Source: Kiritimatiellia bacterium (GTDB lineage Bacteria; Verrucomicrobiota; Kiritimatiellia; SLAD01). From it: a DNA stretch of 42,774 nucleotides. Position 1 is the first letter of the stretch; every line of letters starts with the position of its first letter. Below, piece by piece: positions 19,734-31,061 of this stretch. The position numbers and the translations under genes were made by a program. Under the pieces are notes generated by a model that was not told where the DNA came from, made no database searches, and was given only the letters and a program-made list of their open reading frames with translations. The stretch is from positions 1-42,774 of the forward strand of contig SLBD01000099.1 of NCBI GenBank assembly GCA_007126515.1, in the 5' to 3' direction.

Positions 19734-20891
19734 CTAACACGCCTCTGCCCCAGCGGCATACAAAAGATGCTTTTGACGCAACTGCCGAAATTCAGCAATA
19801 GAGGGCAACCAAGCCGCGCGAATCATGTCGGGGGATTGCTGAGCCAACAATGCCTCTCGAACCTGGTCTGTACCCATCAATTTATCAAACCAGTCTGGGC
19901 GAACGCCCTCAACCGACCAAATTTGATTGGATCCATGCAATCGCATGAGTTCGTATACGATCACGATACTGGCATAGATCGGTTGACAGGTTGATACATC
20001 CAGCACCTGCAATTCAATGCCCTCTTCTCGGCCACTCGCCTCATTCTTATGAATTGCACATTTCATGCCGGGCAATTGATGAGAGTTGAGAGCTTCGATC
20101 ATGGCTGCTGTCTTCAGCCAATCCGCTCGCAAAATGCGAAAGGCCCAGTCGGTCGACCGAGCGCAATCCAGATGAGGCAGGGCTTCAGTAAATACAGAGA
20201 CAGGAAAGCATGCCGCACATTGCCATGACCGAATAGCGGGTGATGGTGGAACCCATGTTGGCCAACATTCTGTCATTGTCATCGTCCGCTCATAGTCGGC
20301 TGGAATGACTACGAGATCCACGTTGAGCTGCAAGGCCTCAACGATCCAACGGGCTGTTTCGCCGGGAGTCATGCCATAGACCAAGGGGACCTCTATCGGA
20401 GCCACTACGGACCTGAAGGCACTGTCCAGCATGGGCCCGTCAATGCAACGCGACCAAGGAACGGCCCGGTCCGTCACAATCACACGTCCAGACTTTTTGG
20501 CAACGGTCTCCAACACTTGTCGCAGGGTATGCAAATAGGTGTAGCAACGCACTGCCAAATCTTGCAAATCGATAACCACCACATCCATCTCGGCCAATGC
20601 CTGCAGCCCTGGACGGACATCGCCATACAACGAATAGACTGGAATTCCCCATTCAGGGTGCGTCGCATCACATACTGAAATACCAGCCCCCGCGCTGCCC
20701 CAAAAACCGTGCTCAGGCCCAAGCAAGCACCGCAAACGATCCCCGACTCGATGTCGTAGCAAATTGGCTGATTGCAGCCCCTGCTGATTGACACTGGCGG
20801 GATGACAAACCAATCCGACATCTCCCGCCAACAGACGATCGCAATCATCGCTCGCCAAAAGCTGATTCATCCCTGTGCGATACGCTTTCAT
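19734..20891 (-). CDS. DUF1343 / NamZ-like exo-beta-N-acetylmuramidase family protein
   Basis: VGLVCHPASV, LLGPEHGFWG, GIPVYSLYGDVRP, VVIDLQDLAVRCYTYLHTL, VYGMTPGETARWI. Confidence 0.85.
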   Translation of the reverse strand: MKAYRTGMNQLLASDDCDRLLAGDVGLVCHPASVNQQGLQSANLLRHRVGDRLRCLLGPEHGFWGSAGAGISVCDATHPEWGIPVYSLYGDVRPGLQALAEMDVVVIDLQDLAVRCYTYLHTLRQVLETVAKKSGRVIVTDRAVPWSRCIDGPMLDSAFRSVVAPIEVPLVYGMTPGETARWIVEALQLNVDLVVIPADYERTMTMTECWPTWVPPSPAIRSWQCAACFPVSVFTEALPHLDCARSTDWAFRILRADWLKTAAMIEALNSHQLPGMKCAIHKNEASGREEGIELQVLDVSTCQPIYASIVIVYELMRLHGSNQIWSVEGVRPDWFDKLMGTDQVREALLAQQSPDMIRAAWLPSIAEFRQLRQKHLLYAAGAEAC

Positions 20892-20894
20892 CGG

Positions 20895-22037
20895 TCAGCC
20901 CATATCCACCCAACGCTTCGCGCGTAAACGGAATCGGCGCTCTGTCTCGAATTGCTGCTCGGCCGGAGGCGGCTGGCTTTGTTGCGGTAAAGCAATTGCG
21001 CGCAGATCTTTCATCACAAGCAGGCCAACGATATCTCGATCCACGAATACGGGGAACACTTCTTGGTTAAGGGCAGAAAGCTCCCAAATCGACTCATGCA
21101 GAGCCATGTTTGGGCTGACGCTCATATATCGCTGGATCATATGGCGTCCGATCCATTCGTCGGGGCCGCGTTCTTTGAGGACAGCCATCCATACTGAGGC
21201 CGGCAACAACCCGCGCAACGAGCCATCCACACCTTCGACGATGAAATGCTCGTGGCCATCCTGATGATACGCTTCCAAACAGCTTCGGACCGCATCGATC
21301 CCTCGAACTCGCCCAAAGTTTCGCCGCATTAGATCCGCCACTGTATAGGGTCGAAGAGCTTCTTTAATCTGTACATTTCGATATTCGCCCCCAGCCCCCA
21401 AAAAGATGAAAACCCCGATCAATGCCAGGAAAGGATTCCATCGCATCCCCAGGACAACAAAAAGGACCGCGACGACTCTGCCTGCGCCTGTAGCCCACGC
21501 CGTTGCCGTCGTGTAGGAAAAGCACATCGCCAGCAGCGCCCGCAGCACTCGTCCGCCATCCATTGGAAAAGCTGGCACCATATTAAACACAACGAGAGCT
21601 AGGTTCGCTCGGATGAGCCAGTCCATTAGTTCGCGTATTGACTGCGGAATCAGCGGAGCTTCTATAAGGTCAGGAAACCCCAAAAGGGGCACCATGATCA
21701 GCAAAATAACAATATTCACAGCGGGCCCCGCCACTGCAATCAATAACTCTTGCCACGGAGTGTCGGGGATTGATCGCATGGCGGCGACACCACCAATGGG
21801 TAATAACGTAATGCTCGTGACCTCAACTCCAAACTGCAAAGCCACCACACTATGGCCCAGTTCATGCAGAATCACACAGGAAAACAGTAGTACGATCATG
21901 CCAATCGCCCACAGACTGGCAGACCATCCGGCATATTGCCATCCCAGCCAAGCCATCCAGGCAATAATCAAGAAAAAGGTGGAATGAATTCCAATTCGGA
22001 TGCCAAGGACGCGGCCGAGTGGGATGGCTCCCTTCAT
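20895..22037 (-). CDS. Site-2 protease family M50 metalloprotease with C-terminal CBS domains
   Basis: CVILHELGHSVVALQFGV (HExxH), FPMDGGRVLRALLA, CBS-like C-terminus. Confidence 0.92.
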   Translation of the reverse strand: MKGAIPLGRVLGIRIGIHSTFFLIIAWMAWLGWQYAGWSASLWAIGMIVLLFSCVILHELGHSVVALQFGVEVTSITLLPIGGVAAMRSIPDTPWQELLIAVAGPAVNIVILLIMVPLLGFPDLIEAPLIPQSIRELMDWLIRANLALVVFNMVPAFPMDGGRVLRALLAMCFSYTTATAWATGAGRVVAVLFVVLGMRWNPFLALIGVFIFLGAGGEYRNVQIKEALRPYTVADLMRRNFGRVRGIDAVRSCLEAYHQDGHEHFIVEGVDGSLRGLLPASVWMAVLKERGPDEWIGRHMIQRYMSVSPNMALHESIWELSALNQEVFPVFVDRDIVGLLVMKDLRAIALPQQSQPPPAEQQFETERRFRLRAKRWVDMG

Positions 22038-23272
22038 GATGAGGGCAAATCCAGGCCGTTGCAGACCGTGTGTTGATGCAAAGCTGCAGTTACGCCCATC
22101 AGTAACATCAACACCATGAAAATAACGCTATTCCCAAAGTTATACTCAATCAACCCATTGACCATTAAGCCTGTGAACGCCGCCACACCGCCGAGCGCGA
22201 TCACTGCATGAATGGGGGGCCCTTGACGATATCGAATACCACTACGTGCCAGCATGAGCCACGTCAGCAGCATCCAATACAACCACACAGCTCCCCCTAA
22301 CCAACCGGCATCGACTGTCACCTGCAGGAGATTGTTATGCAAATGATTCAAGCCGGGCTGAACATAGTGTGGGGTCACTTGGGCAAAATCCGCATGTTCT
22401 AGGCTCCGGAATCCCGCGCCGACAGGGAATTGACGGATCAACTCCGGCGCCACTTCAGTCCACAACACCATACGCCCGCCTGTGCGCAGATTGAACTCTT
22501 CATGCAATAGATTTACGCGATCACGCACCTGTGGAAAGACCATCGAGAATGCCAATCCGAACATCAGATATCCGAGCAGCCGATAGCGACGTGTCAAGCC
22601 AGCCAGGACCAATATCGACACGGCTAACGAGATCCAAACACCCCGCTTAAAATGAAGCACGACTCCGAGCAGATTTATAGCGCTCGCTCCAATCAACAGC
22701 CATCGATTACTGCGGATTGGGCGATACAGCCAGAGTGCCAGCACGAACGAAAAGCTGACAAGATACAGTTGCGGGTCTCGCATATTGCCGGTGTCATAGA
22801 GGGCGATGCCTTGCCGCACTTGCAGCGGAATTCGAATCAAATCCCACAATCCCAAACAGGTGGCTCCCGCCACAAATGCCAACAGCGGCATCAGAATAGA
22901 TTCATGCAAACGATTGGCTCTCAAATCGAACGCTGCTGGAATTATGAATATCAAGACGCTCAGAAGCAGTCTGCGCGAGCGCGGAATGCTGTAAGCTGGC
23001 GAGGGCCCCATCCACGCCGCAAGTAGCATGAGCAGGATAAAACTCAACACAGGCCAAAAGAATGGGTTCGCGAAGATCGAACGGTCTCGACGCCAGATGA
23101 ATATGCAAATGCCCAAGGGAATGGCCAAATAAGCCAGCGGTTGGGCAATCGAGATCGATATTGGTAGTGTAAAAGCAAAGCAGATCAAAAGATGTCGCAA
23201 TATCGCGGTACCCGTCCGATCCAATTTATGTGCGTCAACATTCATGCTATCGATGCACCCAGAAGCGTACAT
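22034..23272 (-). CDS. O-antigen ligase family (Wzy_C / WaaL-like) membrane protein
   Basis: Multiple TM segments; FKRGVWISLAVSILVL, GAGFRSLEH, NHLHNNLLQVTVDAGWLGG. Confidence 0.83.
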   Translation of the reverse strand: MYASGCIDSMNVDAHKLDRTGTAILRHLLICFAFTLPISISIAQPLAYLAIPLGICIFIWRRDRSIFANPFFWPVLSFILLMLLAAWMGPSPAYSIPRSRRLLLSVLIFIIPAAFDLRANRLHESILMPLLAFVAGATCLGLWDLIRIPLQVRQGIALYDTGNMRDPQLYLVSFSFVLALWLYRPIRSNRWLLIGASAINLLGVVLHFKRGVWISLAVSILVLAGLTRRYRLLGYLMFGLAFSMVFPQVRDRVNLLHEEFNLRTGGRMVLWTEVAPELIRQFPVGAGFRSLEHADFAQVTPHYVQPGLNHLHNNLLQVTVDAGWLGGAVWLYWMLLTWLMLARSGIRYRQGPPIHAVIALGGVAAFTGLMVNGLIEYNFGNSVIFMVLMLLMGVTAALHQHTVCNGLDLPSS

Positions 23273-24888
23273 CAGCGCGGGTGACGGATTCGTTCTACCA
23301 AATCATCTCCACTTCCGGCTATGGCAAAGTTTGGATCCCCCAAATAGCGGCGAACAATCCCGCGCGTGTCCAGGCCTGTCATTTCTAAGCGATGAATAGG
23401 ATCATCAGCCAACCGCCTGACTACAGGGAACCGTCCACCTCCTGAGGCCAACACGTAACTATTGAGCGCCACCCGAATTCGTCGCCGAGGATGAATCGGT
23501 GTGCCATCTGCCCACCGAACATTCCTCACCCGCTCACCCGCAACAGCATACTCATGCAGCTCATACTGGATGCCAAAAACCCCCATAAACTGGGAACTGC
23601 GGATTAAATCAGCATTTTGTTCAAGGATTTCGCGGATCTCTCCAACCGTAAGCTGCAGAATTCCGATCTGATTCTCATAAGGAACAATGCGACGCAGATC
23701 CCTCTCGAGCATGTCCCCTTGCGCCAATGACTCATCCACTAATGTCCCATGCAGAACTACATCTGCTCCTGTCACATGGGCAATGGCGGAACATAACAAT
23801 TGCTGAATGCCAGACTGCCCCACCGTCCTCGACCGATGACTTAAAGGCTCTGGAAGCGAACCAATAACCTCGCTTGCCGCTTGCTCTGCCTGACGAAGCT
23901 CTGTTTCCAAATAGGTTCGTAATCCTTCGTGCTGTGGCACCTGCTCATCCACATAGGTAAGCGTGGCTGATCGTTCTGTCACACGTCGCTGAACCGTATC
24001 AAAGGTCATTTCGACCTTGCCAATCCAAATTCCAAAATAACCGGACTGAGTGTACAAAATCCCGTTGACTGTGGCGCTTTCGATCGGTTGATGACTGTGC
24101 CCGCCAATAATCAAATCCATTTCAGGGAAGTGGCGGGCAATCCGATTGATTTGATTCGCGGCGCTATCACCGAAAGGGCGATAGCCTTGATGAGCAATCA
24201 AGATCATCACATCTGGCCGCTCCGCACGCACCTGCGGCAGAACCCGTTGCAACGCAGTAACCGAGTCTTCCACCACCACATCCCCGAGCAAATGCGGTCG
24301 GCTCCAGGTGGGAATCGCATCGGTCGTCAATCCAATCAACGCAATCCGAATTCCGTCGATCTGCCGAATCACATAAGGTTGCACAGAAGGCAACGGATTC
24401 GATCGGCCCGGTCGACTTCCAATATTGGCGGCCAAAACAGGCACCGTAGACTCTCCAACCGCACCCGACAACACCCCGAGTCCCCAGTCAAATTCATGAT
24501 TGCCCAACACCCAAGCATCATACCCCAACCAGGCCAAGGCCCGATTCATGATTCGCCCACGCGTCAAATAACTCTCAATCGCCCCTTGGTATAAATCTCC
24601 CGCATCCACCAGCAAGAAATTGGGATGAGTTTCGCGCCATTCTTCAATGAAGGTGGCACAGCGCAATAGGCCACCCACATTTTCAGTGCCATCGTAATCG
24701 CGCGCCCCCCACACATGGCCGTGCAGATCTGTGGTATGCGCAATCACCAACGAAACCTGCCTTGCCATCACTGGCGTTGATCCACCCCAGAGCAACAGCC
24801 CGATGAGCAGTGTTCCCCAAAAGATGATCACAGCGTCGCCCTCCCACAGGATTCGACACTGCGACAGGAACTTTGGGGGAGTTCGCAT
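23272..24888 (-). CDS. Bifunctional UDP-sugar hydrolase/5'-nucleotidase family protein (UshA-like metallophosphoesterase)
   Basis: TTDLHGHVWG, DAGDLYQGA, LGNHEFDWG, GGHSHQPIE, C-terminal 5_nucleotid_C region. Confidence 0.92.
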   Translation of the reverse strand: MRTPPKFLSQCRILWEGDAVIIFWGTLLIGLLLWGGSTPVMARQVSLVIAHTTDLHGHVWGARDYDGTENVGGLLRCATFIEEWRETHPNFLLVDAGDLYQGAIESYLTRGRIMNRALAWLGYDAWVLGNHEFDWGLGVLSGAVGESTVPVLAANIGSRPGRSNPLPSVQPYVIRQIDGIRIALIGLTTDAIPTWSRPHLLGDVVVEDSVTALQRVLPQVRAERPDVMILIAHQGYRPFGDSAANQINRIARHFPEMDLIIGGHSHQPIESATVNGILYTQSGYFGIWIGKVEMTFDTVQRRVTERSATLTYVDEQVPQHEGLRTYLETELRQAEQAASEVIGSLPEPLSHRSRTVGQSGIQQLLCSAIAHVTGADVVLHGTLVDESLAQGDMLERDLRRIVPYENQIGILQLTVGEIREILEQNADLIRSSQFMGVFGIQYELHEYAVAGERVRNVRWADGTPIHPRRRIRVALNSYVLASGGGRFPVVRRLADDPIHRLEMTGLDTRGIVRRYLGDPNFAIAGSGDDLVERIRHPR

Positions 24889-24897
24889 GGGGAGAGA

Positions 24898-26154
<1,257 letters not shown>

Positions 26155-26174
26155 GATCCATCCTTTCTGCCGAA

Positions 26175-26801
26175 CTATTCAGCAGACGCTTTATCATTCT
26201 TTGCTTTGCTCTTCGCCACAACTTCATCGACTAATCCGTACGCCTTGGACTCGTCAGAACTCATAAAGAAATCGCGTTCCGTGTCGCGAGCAATATCTTC
26301 CACTGATTTACCCGTATGATGAGCCAAGATTCCATTCAATGTATCACGCAACCGGAGAATCTCCTTCGCTTGAATACTAATATCTGATGCTTGCCCCTGC
26401 ACCCCTCCCCACGGCTGATGAATCATGATTCGAGCATTCGGGAGCGCGTACCGCTTTCCTGCCGCTCCTGCAGCCAACAAAACCGCTCCCATACTCGCAG
26501 CCTGGCCAACGCAATAGGTCGTCACATCGCATTTCAGGAACTGCATCGTATCATAGATTGCCAAACCAGCAGTCACAGAGCCGCCCGGAGAATTAATGTA
26601 TAGATTGATATCTTTGCCGGCATCTTCGCCCTGCAAAAACAACATTTGGGCAATAATTAAATTGGCCACATCATCATTGATTGCAGTTCCGATGAAAATA
26701 ATCCGCTCTTTCAACAGACGCGAAAAAATATCAAATGCCCGCTCGCCGCGGCTTGTCTGCTCCACCACCATTGGGACTAAAACTTGACTTACTTCTGTCA
26801 T
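26175..26801 (-). CDS. clpP: ATP-dependent Clp protease proteolytic subunit ClpP
   Basis: [59 protein letters not shown]. Confidence 0.97.
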   Translation of the reverse strand: MTEVSQVLVPMVVEQTSRGERAFDIFSRLLKERIIFIGTAINDDVANLIIAQMLFLQGEDAGKDINLYINSPGGSVTAGLAIYDTMQFLKCDVTTYCVGQAASMGAVLLAAGAAGKRYALPNARIMIHQPWGGVQGQASDISIQAKEILRLRDTLNGILAHHTGKSVEDIARDTERDFFMSSDESKAYGLVDEVVAKSKAKNDKASAE

Positions 26802-26814
26802 CGTACTTCCTCCA

Positions 26815-28116
26815 TTAAGACTCTGAAATATCGGCCTTTTCCATCAAGTAATCAATCGTCATGGATCGCCGCAGTTCCTTTTCGATGCCCGGCATCGCCT
26901 CTCGCTTTTTCAGTTCCTGACGAAATTCATCCGGCTTCATACCGTATCGCCTCGCCAATAAATCAATATGCGAATTCAATTGCGACGCAGACACTGTGAT
27001 GTTCTCTTTCTCGGCAATCCGATCGAGAACAAACTGTGCCTTCACACGACCTTCGGCATTGCGATTGGCCATTTCCACAATTTCATCTTTTTTCTCGATC
27101 AACTGTTCTTCCGACACACCGCGACTGGAGTTGTCCCGGAGAATATCTTGTATGATACCACGCGCCTCGCCAGACACAACCGTCTCTGGCAAATCACATT
27201 CAACCCCCTTCAACAATTGATCCACCAACTCATTGCGGAGCCGCCCCGTTTCGCGCTGTTGGGCTGATTCTTCCAAATCAGCGCGGATTTTGGCGCGCAA
27301 ATCTTCCTCATTCTCCACTCCTAGGCGTTCGAAGAAGGCTGCGTCAATCGGAGGTACAACTTTCGACCGAATCCCTTTCACAGTCACAAAGTAGGTTGCC
27401 TTCTTTCCGGCTAACGAAGAAGCAGCAAAGTCAGAGGGGAAATCGACCAAGATTTGATGCTTCGCGCCCACGTCCAGGCCAACCAAGCCATCCGCAAACT
27501 CGGGCAAAAAGGCATTCTCATCGGCTCGCACCCAGAAGTCGTCCCTCTTCCCCAGCCCCTTGGCATCTTCACCCAGATCTTCAATGGATTGCCCATCGAC
27601 CACGCCTTCGTAGTCTATTTGAACCAGATCGCCCTTCTCCACACTGCGACCGTCGACTTCATCAAACGAAGCAAATTGATCCGCAATGCCCTGAATCGTC
27701 TCATCTACCTTGGCCTCATCCACCTCAATGGCGTTGCGCTTCAGCTTCACACCTTCATAGGCAGGCAAGTCAAACTCAGGCGCCACTTCGACCGTAACAG
27801 AAAACGAAAGTGGTGTCCCGGGCTCCGCAGTGGGCTCTTTAAGATCAATAATATGTACGACTTCGACCCCATGCTCTTTCAGCGCCCCTTGATATCCTTC
27901 AGCCACCAAGCGGTCTCGAATATCTTCCAAAATGTTTTTGGCATACCGATTTTCCACCATCTTCACGGGAGCTTTACCCGGGCGAAATCCTTTAATGCGC
28001 GCCACAGAAGCATATTCTTTCAAGCTCTTCGCATATTCGGAATCCACACGTTCCGCAGACCACTCAATCTGCAACGTCTTGCGGCATGTACCCGCATCTT
28101 CAATTGTCACATTCAT
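26815..28116 (-). CDS. tig: Trigger factor
   Basis: [20 protein letters not shown] signature, FKBP-type domain, C-terminal helical domain; upstream of clpP-clpX. Confidence 0.93.
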   Translation of the reverse strand: MNVTIEDAGTCRKTLQIEWSAERVDSEYAKSLKEYASVARIKGFRPGKAPVKMVENRYAKNILEDIRDRLVAEGYQGALKEHGVEVVHIIDLKEPTAEPGTPLSFSVTVEVAPEFDLPAYEGVKLKRNAIEVDEAKVDETIQGIADQFASFDEVDGRSVEKGDLVQIDYEGVVDGQSIEDLGEDAKGLGKRDDFWVRADENAFLPEFADGLVGLDVGAKHQILVDFPSDFAASSLAGKKATYFVTVKGIRSKVVPPIDAAFFERLGVENEEDLRAKIRADLEESAQQRETGRLRNELVDQLLKGVECDLPETVVSGEARGIIQDILRDNSSRGVSEEQLIEKKDEIVEMANRNAEGRVKAQFVLDRIAEKENITVSASQLNSHIDLLARRYGMKPDEFRQELKKREAMPGIEKELRRSMTIDYLMEKADISES

Positions 28117-28275
28117 TCTTTATCCTTTCCATAGCACGCCCACCCGACTTCTCTTGGGGTAGCAAAAGGGCGGTACGATAGTCCGCCGTAGCTGGTAGGT
28201 CAAGAATTGCCGTGAAAACTGATTGCCATCTGCGACCAATTTGGTAGGTTGCGCATGGAAATGAAAGGGATACCT

Positions 28276-28785
28276 ATGAACCGGAATATGCTGTCGTGCT
28301 TACCACTATTCACCTTGTTGATGCTACCCGCGCTGGTGATGGCTTCGATTGATCCTCGGGATGTCCCCGCAGATGTTCCGACCCGCTTGGAATTCGAAGA
28401 AAAATACGAATGGACAGCTCTGCACTGGGCCGTTCGACGTGGGCAAGTCGAAAATGTCCGCAATCTAATCAATCGAGAAGACATCGAAGCCAGAGATTTC
28501 CAAGGACGCACCCCATTACACATTGCGGTGCTATCAGGGCATGATGCTCTTGTAGAGTTATTATTGAGAAATGGAGCCAATGTGAACGCCCGCGACCAGT
28601 GGGAAGTCACTCCACTGCGGCGCGCGGAATTGGTATCAGAAATCCGTGGATGGGATCGCGCACAAATCAAAGCGATCCTGAAAGAACATGGCGGCATCTC
28701 CGATCAGATCAAGCCGAGTCGAGATATCTTCGCAGACGAAGATATAGATTACGAACCGGATGCAGATCTTGATCCCATTAAATAA
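28276..28785 (+). CDS. Secreted ankyrin-repeat protein
   Basis: Signal-like N-terminus MNRNMLSCLPLFTLLMLPALVMA; ankyrin repeats WTALHWAVRRGQVENVRNLIN, GRTPLHIAVLSGHDALVELLLRNGANVNARDQ. Confidence 0.85.
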   Translation: MNRNMLSCLPLFTLLMLPALVMASIDPRDVPADVPTRLEFEEKYEWTALHWAVRRGQVENVRNLINREDIEARDFQGRTPLHIAVLSGHDALVELLLRNGANVNARDQWEVTPLRRAELVSEIRGWDRAQIKAILKEHGGISDQIKPSRDIFADEDIDYEPDADLDPIK

Positions 28786-28821
28786 GTACAGCTGAACCGC
28801 TTTTCAGCATCAACCAGCAAT

Positions 28822-29769
28822 CTATCGAATCAAGTGGATGAGCCGTTGTTCGGCACCGTCCCTCTCGATCTCAATGACGACGGCATTAAGATTCCCACGT
28901 AAGAATTCACCGATAAAGTATTCTGCGCGGGCGGGACTAATCATGGGCATCGAATTCACCATACGGACGATATCCCCATCCTGAAAGCCGGCCGCTTCGT
29001 ACAATTCGTTTTCGCCCAGCATGTCCAACACAAATCCTTGGATTTCGTCATTCTGATCTAGAGCCGGTTGCATGGCCATCAGCAAAGCCGTCAAACGTTC
29101 AGGATCCTCCTGAATCTCATCTGCATACTCAAGCAACAACTCGCGCTGCATAATCCAGCGATCATCACCGATCCGCCGTCCAAAACGATTTTCTTCAAGC
29201 GTCGGCATATCCTCGAATCGGAGGGGGACTGGTGAATCCATCTGCGGAGCCGCAGCCAATTCCCGAGGATGATCCTGCGAATCAAACTCTGTAAAACTGA
29301 GGAATAATTCTTCCTCACCACGATGATCTCGCAAAACAATTGAATCCCGCTCGATTGTAACCACACGTACATCACCCAGTTTCTGGCCGTCCCTGACCAA
29401 ATGCTGTCGGCCGACGGTTACATCATCCAGAATCGCCCGGCGCCCAGCATCCGCGGCAGAAAAAGTATCGCCACTGTAAGCAGAGAACGTTCCAGCCAAA
29501 CGGAATCGTTCAGCCAAAGAAATTTCTGTATCGAGCGGCACCGCCGAATGGGGCCGACGAAATACATCCCAAGCGGCATCGACCAATGGTACAGGCGGCG
29601 GAATATCTGCACGATAAGAGACATCCTCCTCTGTAACCTCTGGTGAAATTGACAACACCCATCTCAGCCCGCTAAATAGCAGTATCGAAATCAAAATGAC
29701 TATGCTCACCGCGGCAACGGGCGCATATCGGCTGATTCGATGTATGGATAATTCTACCGCTCTCATCAT
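28822..29769 (-). CDS. GspC-like type II secretion protein with PDZ domain
   Basis: Single N-terminal TM, FRLAGTFSAY...LVRDGQKLGDVRVVTIERDSIVLRDHRGEEELFLSF HR-like domain, C-terminal PDZ (GFQDGDIVRMVNSMPM). Confidence 0.7.
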   Translation of the reverse strand: MMRAVELSIHRISRYAPVAAVSIVILISILLFSGLRWVLSISPEVTEEDVSYRADIPPPVPLVDAAWDVFRRPHSAVPLDTEISLAERFRLAGTFSAYSGDTFSAADAGRRAILDDVTVGRQHLVRDGQKLGDVRVVTIERDSIVLRDHRGEEELFLSFTEFDSQDHPRELAAAPQMDSPVPLRFEDMPTLEENRFGRRIGDDRWIMQRELLLEYADEIQEDPERLTALLMAMQPALDQNDEIQGFVLDMLGENELYEAAGFQDGDIVRMVNSMPMISPARAEYFIGEFLRGNLNAVVIEIERDGAEQRLIHLIR

Positions 29770-29794
29770 TGCCTACATTAGCTATGGGCTTATT

Positions 29795-30230
29795 GGTTGA
29801 GGATGGCTATAAGCCGGATTCTGTACCCGCAAGCGGGCGCTAGTCATTTATCTATGCAATCAACCCGGAACTGATCTGCGATAGCAGAATCGAGACGGGC
29901 CGCCTCCAGTTCCCTATTTGATCTTGCTCCAGATGGGGTTTACCCTGCCCCTTTCGTTGCCTCCAGGGCGGTGGTCTCTTACACCCCCTTTTCACCCTTA
30001 TCCCGATGCCGACTTCTCAGCCAGATCAGGACGGTATTTTTTCTGTGGCACTTTCCGTCCCCTTCGATATTGCAAAGGGTCCTTTCGTTATTGGCGAAAG
30101 CATCCTGCCCTGTGGAGTCCGGACTTTCCTCCCCGTCCCCGATCGCTGGCACATCCCCAAAAACTTTACTCATGGTAAATAAGGAACTACCACCGATCGG
30201 GGACGGAGCGACTAGCCGCCATCCTCAACC
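29795..30230 (-). ncRNA. rnpB: RNase P RNA, bacterial type A
   Basis: Minus strand has GGGGAGGAAAGTCCGGACTCC, AGGGCAGGATG, GGGTAAACCCC, ACAGAATCCGGCTTAT; terminal P1 arms GGTTGAGGATGGC / GCCATCCTCAACC perfectly complementary. Confidence 0.96.
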
Positions 30231-30247
30231 TTGTGAATCATACCCGA

Positions 30248-30952
30248 TTAAGGGATGTAATACAATAGGCGACCGCAGTACATGCACAATGTCATGTCGT
30301 CCAATCGCCGAGCATCATGAGCCGCCTGAGGTGGCAATTTCATGTGACAGCCACCGCATGTGTTGTTCTCAACCTCAACCAAGGCGTAATCACCCACGTG
30401 TTGAAAGATACGATCATATCGCTGTAGCCAGGTTGGATCGACATCACGGGCCAACTCAGCGCGATTTTGTTGCACCTCTTCCAACTCCCGGGCAATGTTG
30501 TCAGAGCGCTGTTGGAACAACTCCAGTTCGCCGGCAACAACCTTTTCTTCGTCCTTCAACGAAGCTAATTTTTCATCACGGATCTTCTGTAATCCCTCAA
30601 TTTCTTCCATTAACACCAAATCTCGATCTTCAACGTCAGAAATTTCCTGGTTCAATGTGGCAATTTGATGCTCAAAGGCGCGATAATCATCATTATTCTT
30701 CACCTCGAATTGCTGTTGTCGAAACTTACGGATACGCTCTTGGCGCTGCTCAATTTGCGCTTCCAAGTCTTTTTGCTCTAGAGACTTCTTACGGATAGCA
30801 TCTTCGGCCTCATCATGCGCTTTACGAAATGCATCCAGTTGCGCCTCGATCAATTGCTTGCGCTTTGGCAAGTCCTTAATTTCTTGCTCTAAGCGTCTAA
30901 TTTTTCGGTCCCGATCCTGGATTACCAGTAGTTTCTCAACGTTCGAAGACAC
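30248..30952 (-). CDS. Coiled-coil protein with C4-type zinc ribbon (CT398/HP0958-like)
   Basis: Long coiled coil then CGGCHMKLPPQ...MTLCMYCGRLLYY. Confidence 0.9.
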   Translation of the reverse strand: MSSNVEKLLVIQDRDRKIRRLEQEIKDLPKRKQLIEAQLDAFRKAHDEAEDAIRKKSLEQKDLEAQIEQRQERIRKFRQQQFEVKNNDDYRAFEHQIATLNQEISDVEDRDLVLMEEIEGLQKIRDEKLASLKDEEKVVAGELELFQQRSDNIARELEEVQQNRAELARDVDPTWLQRYDRIFQHVGDYALVEVENNTCGGCHMKLPPQAAHDARRLDDMTLCMYCGRLLYYIP

Positions 30953-31061
30953 AGGTCCTCCTTGACATCATCGTGATTATTGCGCGTGCTACTCCGGCAG
31001 ACTGTAGGGATGGGGTGAATCCAAGTCAACCGCAAGATGAATAGATCGAACCTAGTCAATC

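Noticed and set aside
28791-28808. GCTGAA-CCGCTT-TTCAGC inverted repeat as a terminator between the ankyrin and GspC-like genes
   Set aside because: Only a 6-bp stem without a clear T-tract on either side; too weak to call.
29971-30798. 275-aa plus-strand ORF
   Set aside because: Lies across the antisense strand of RNase P RNA and the zinc-ribbon CDS; shadow ORF.
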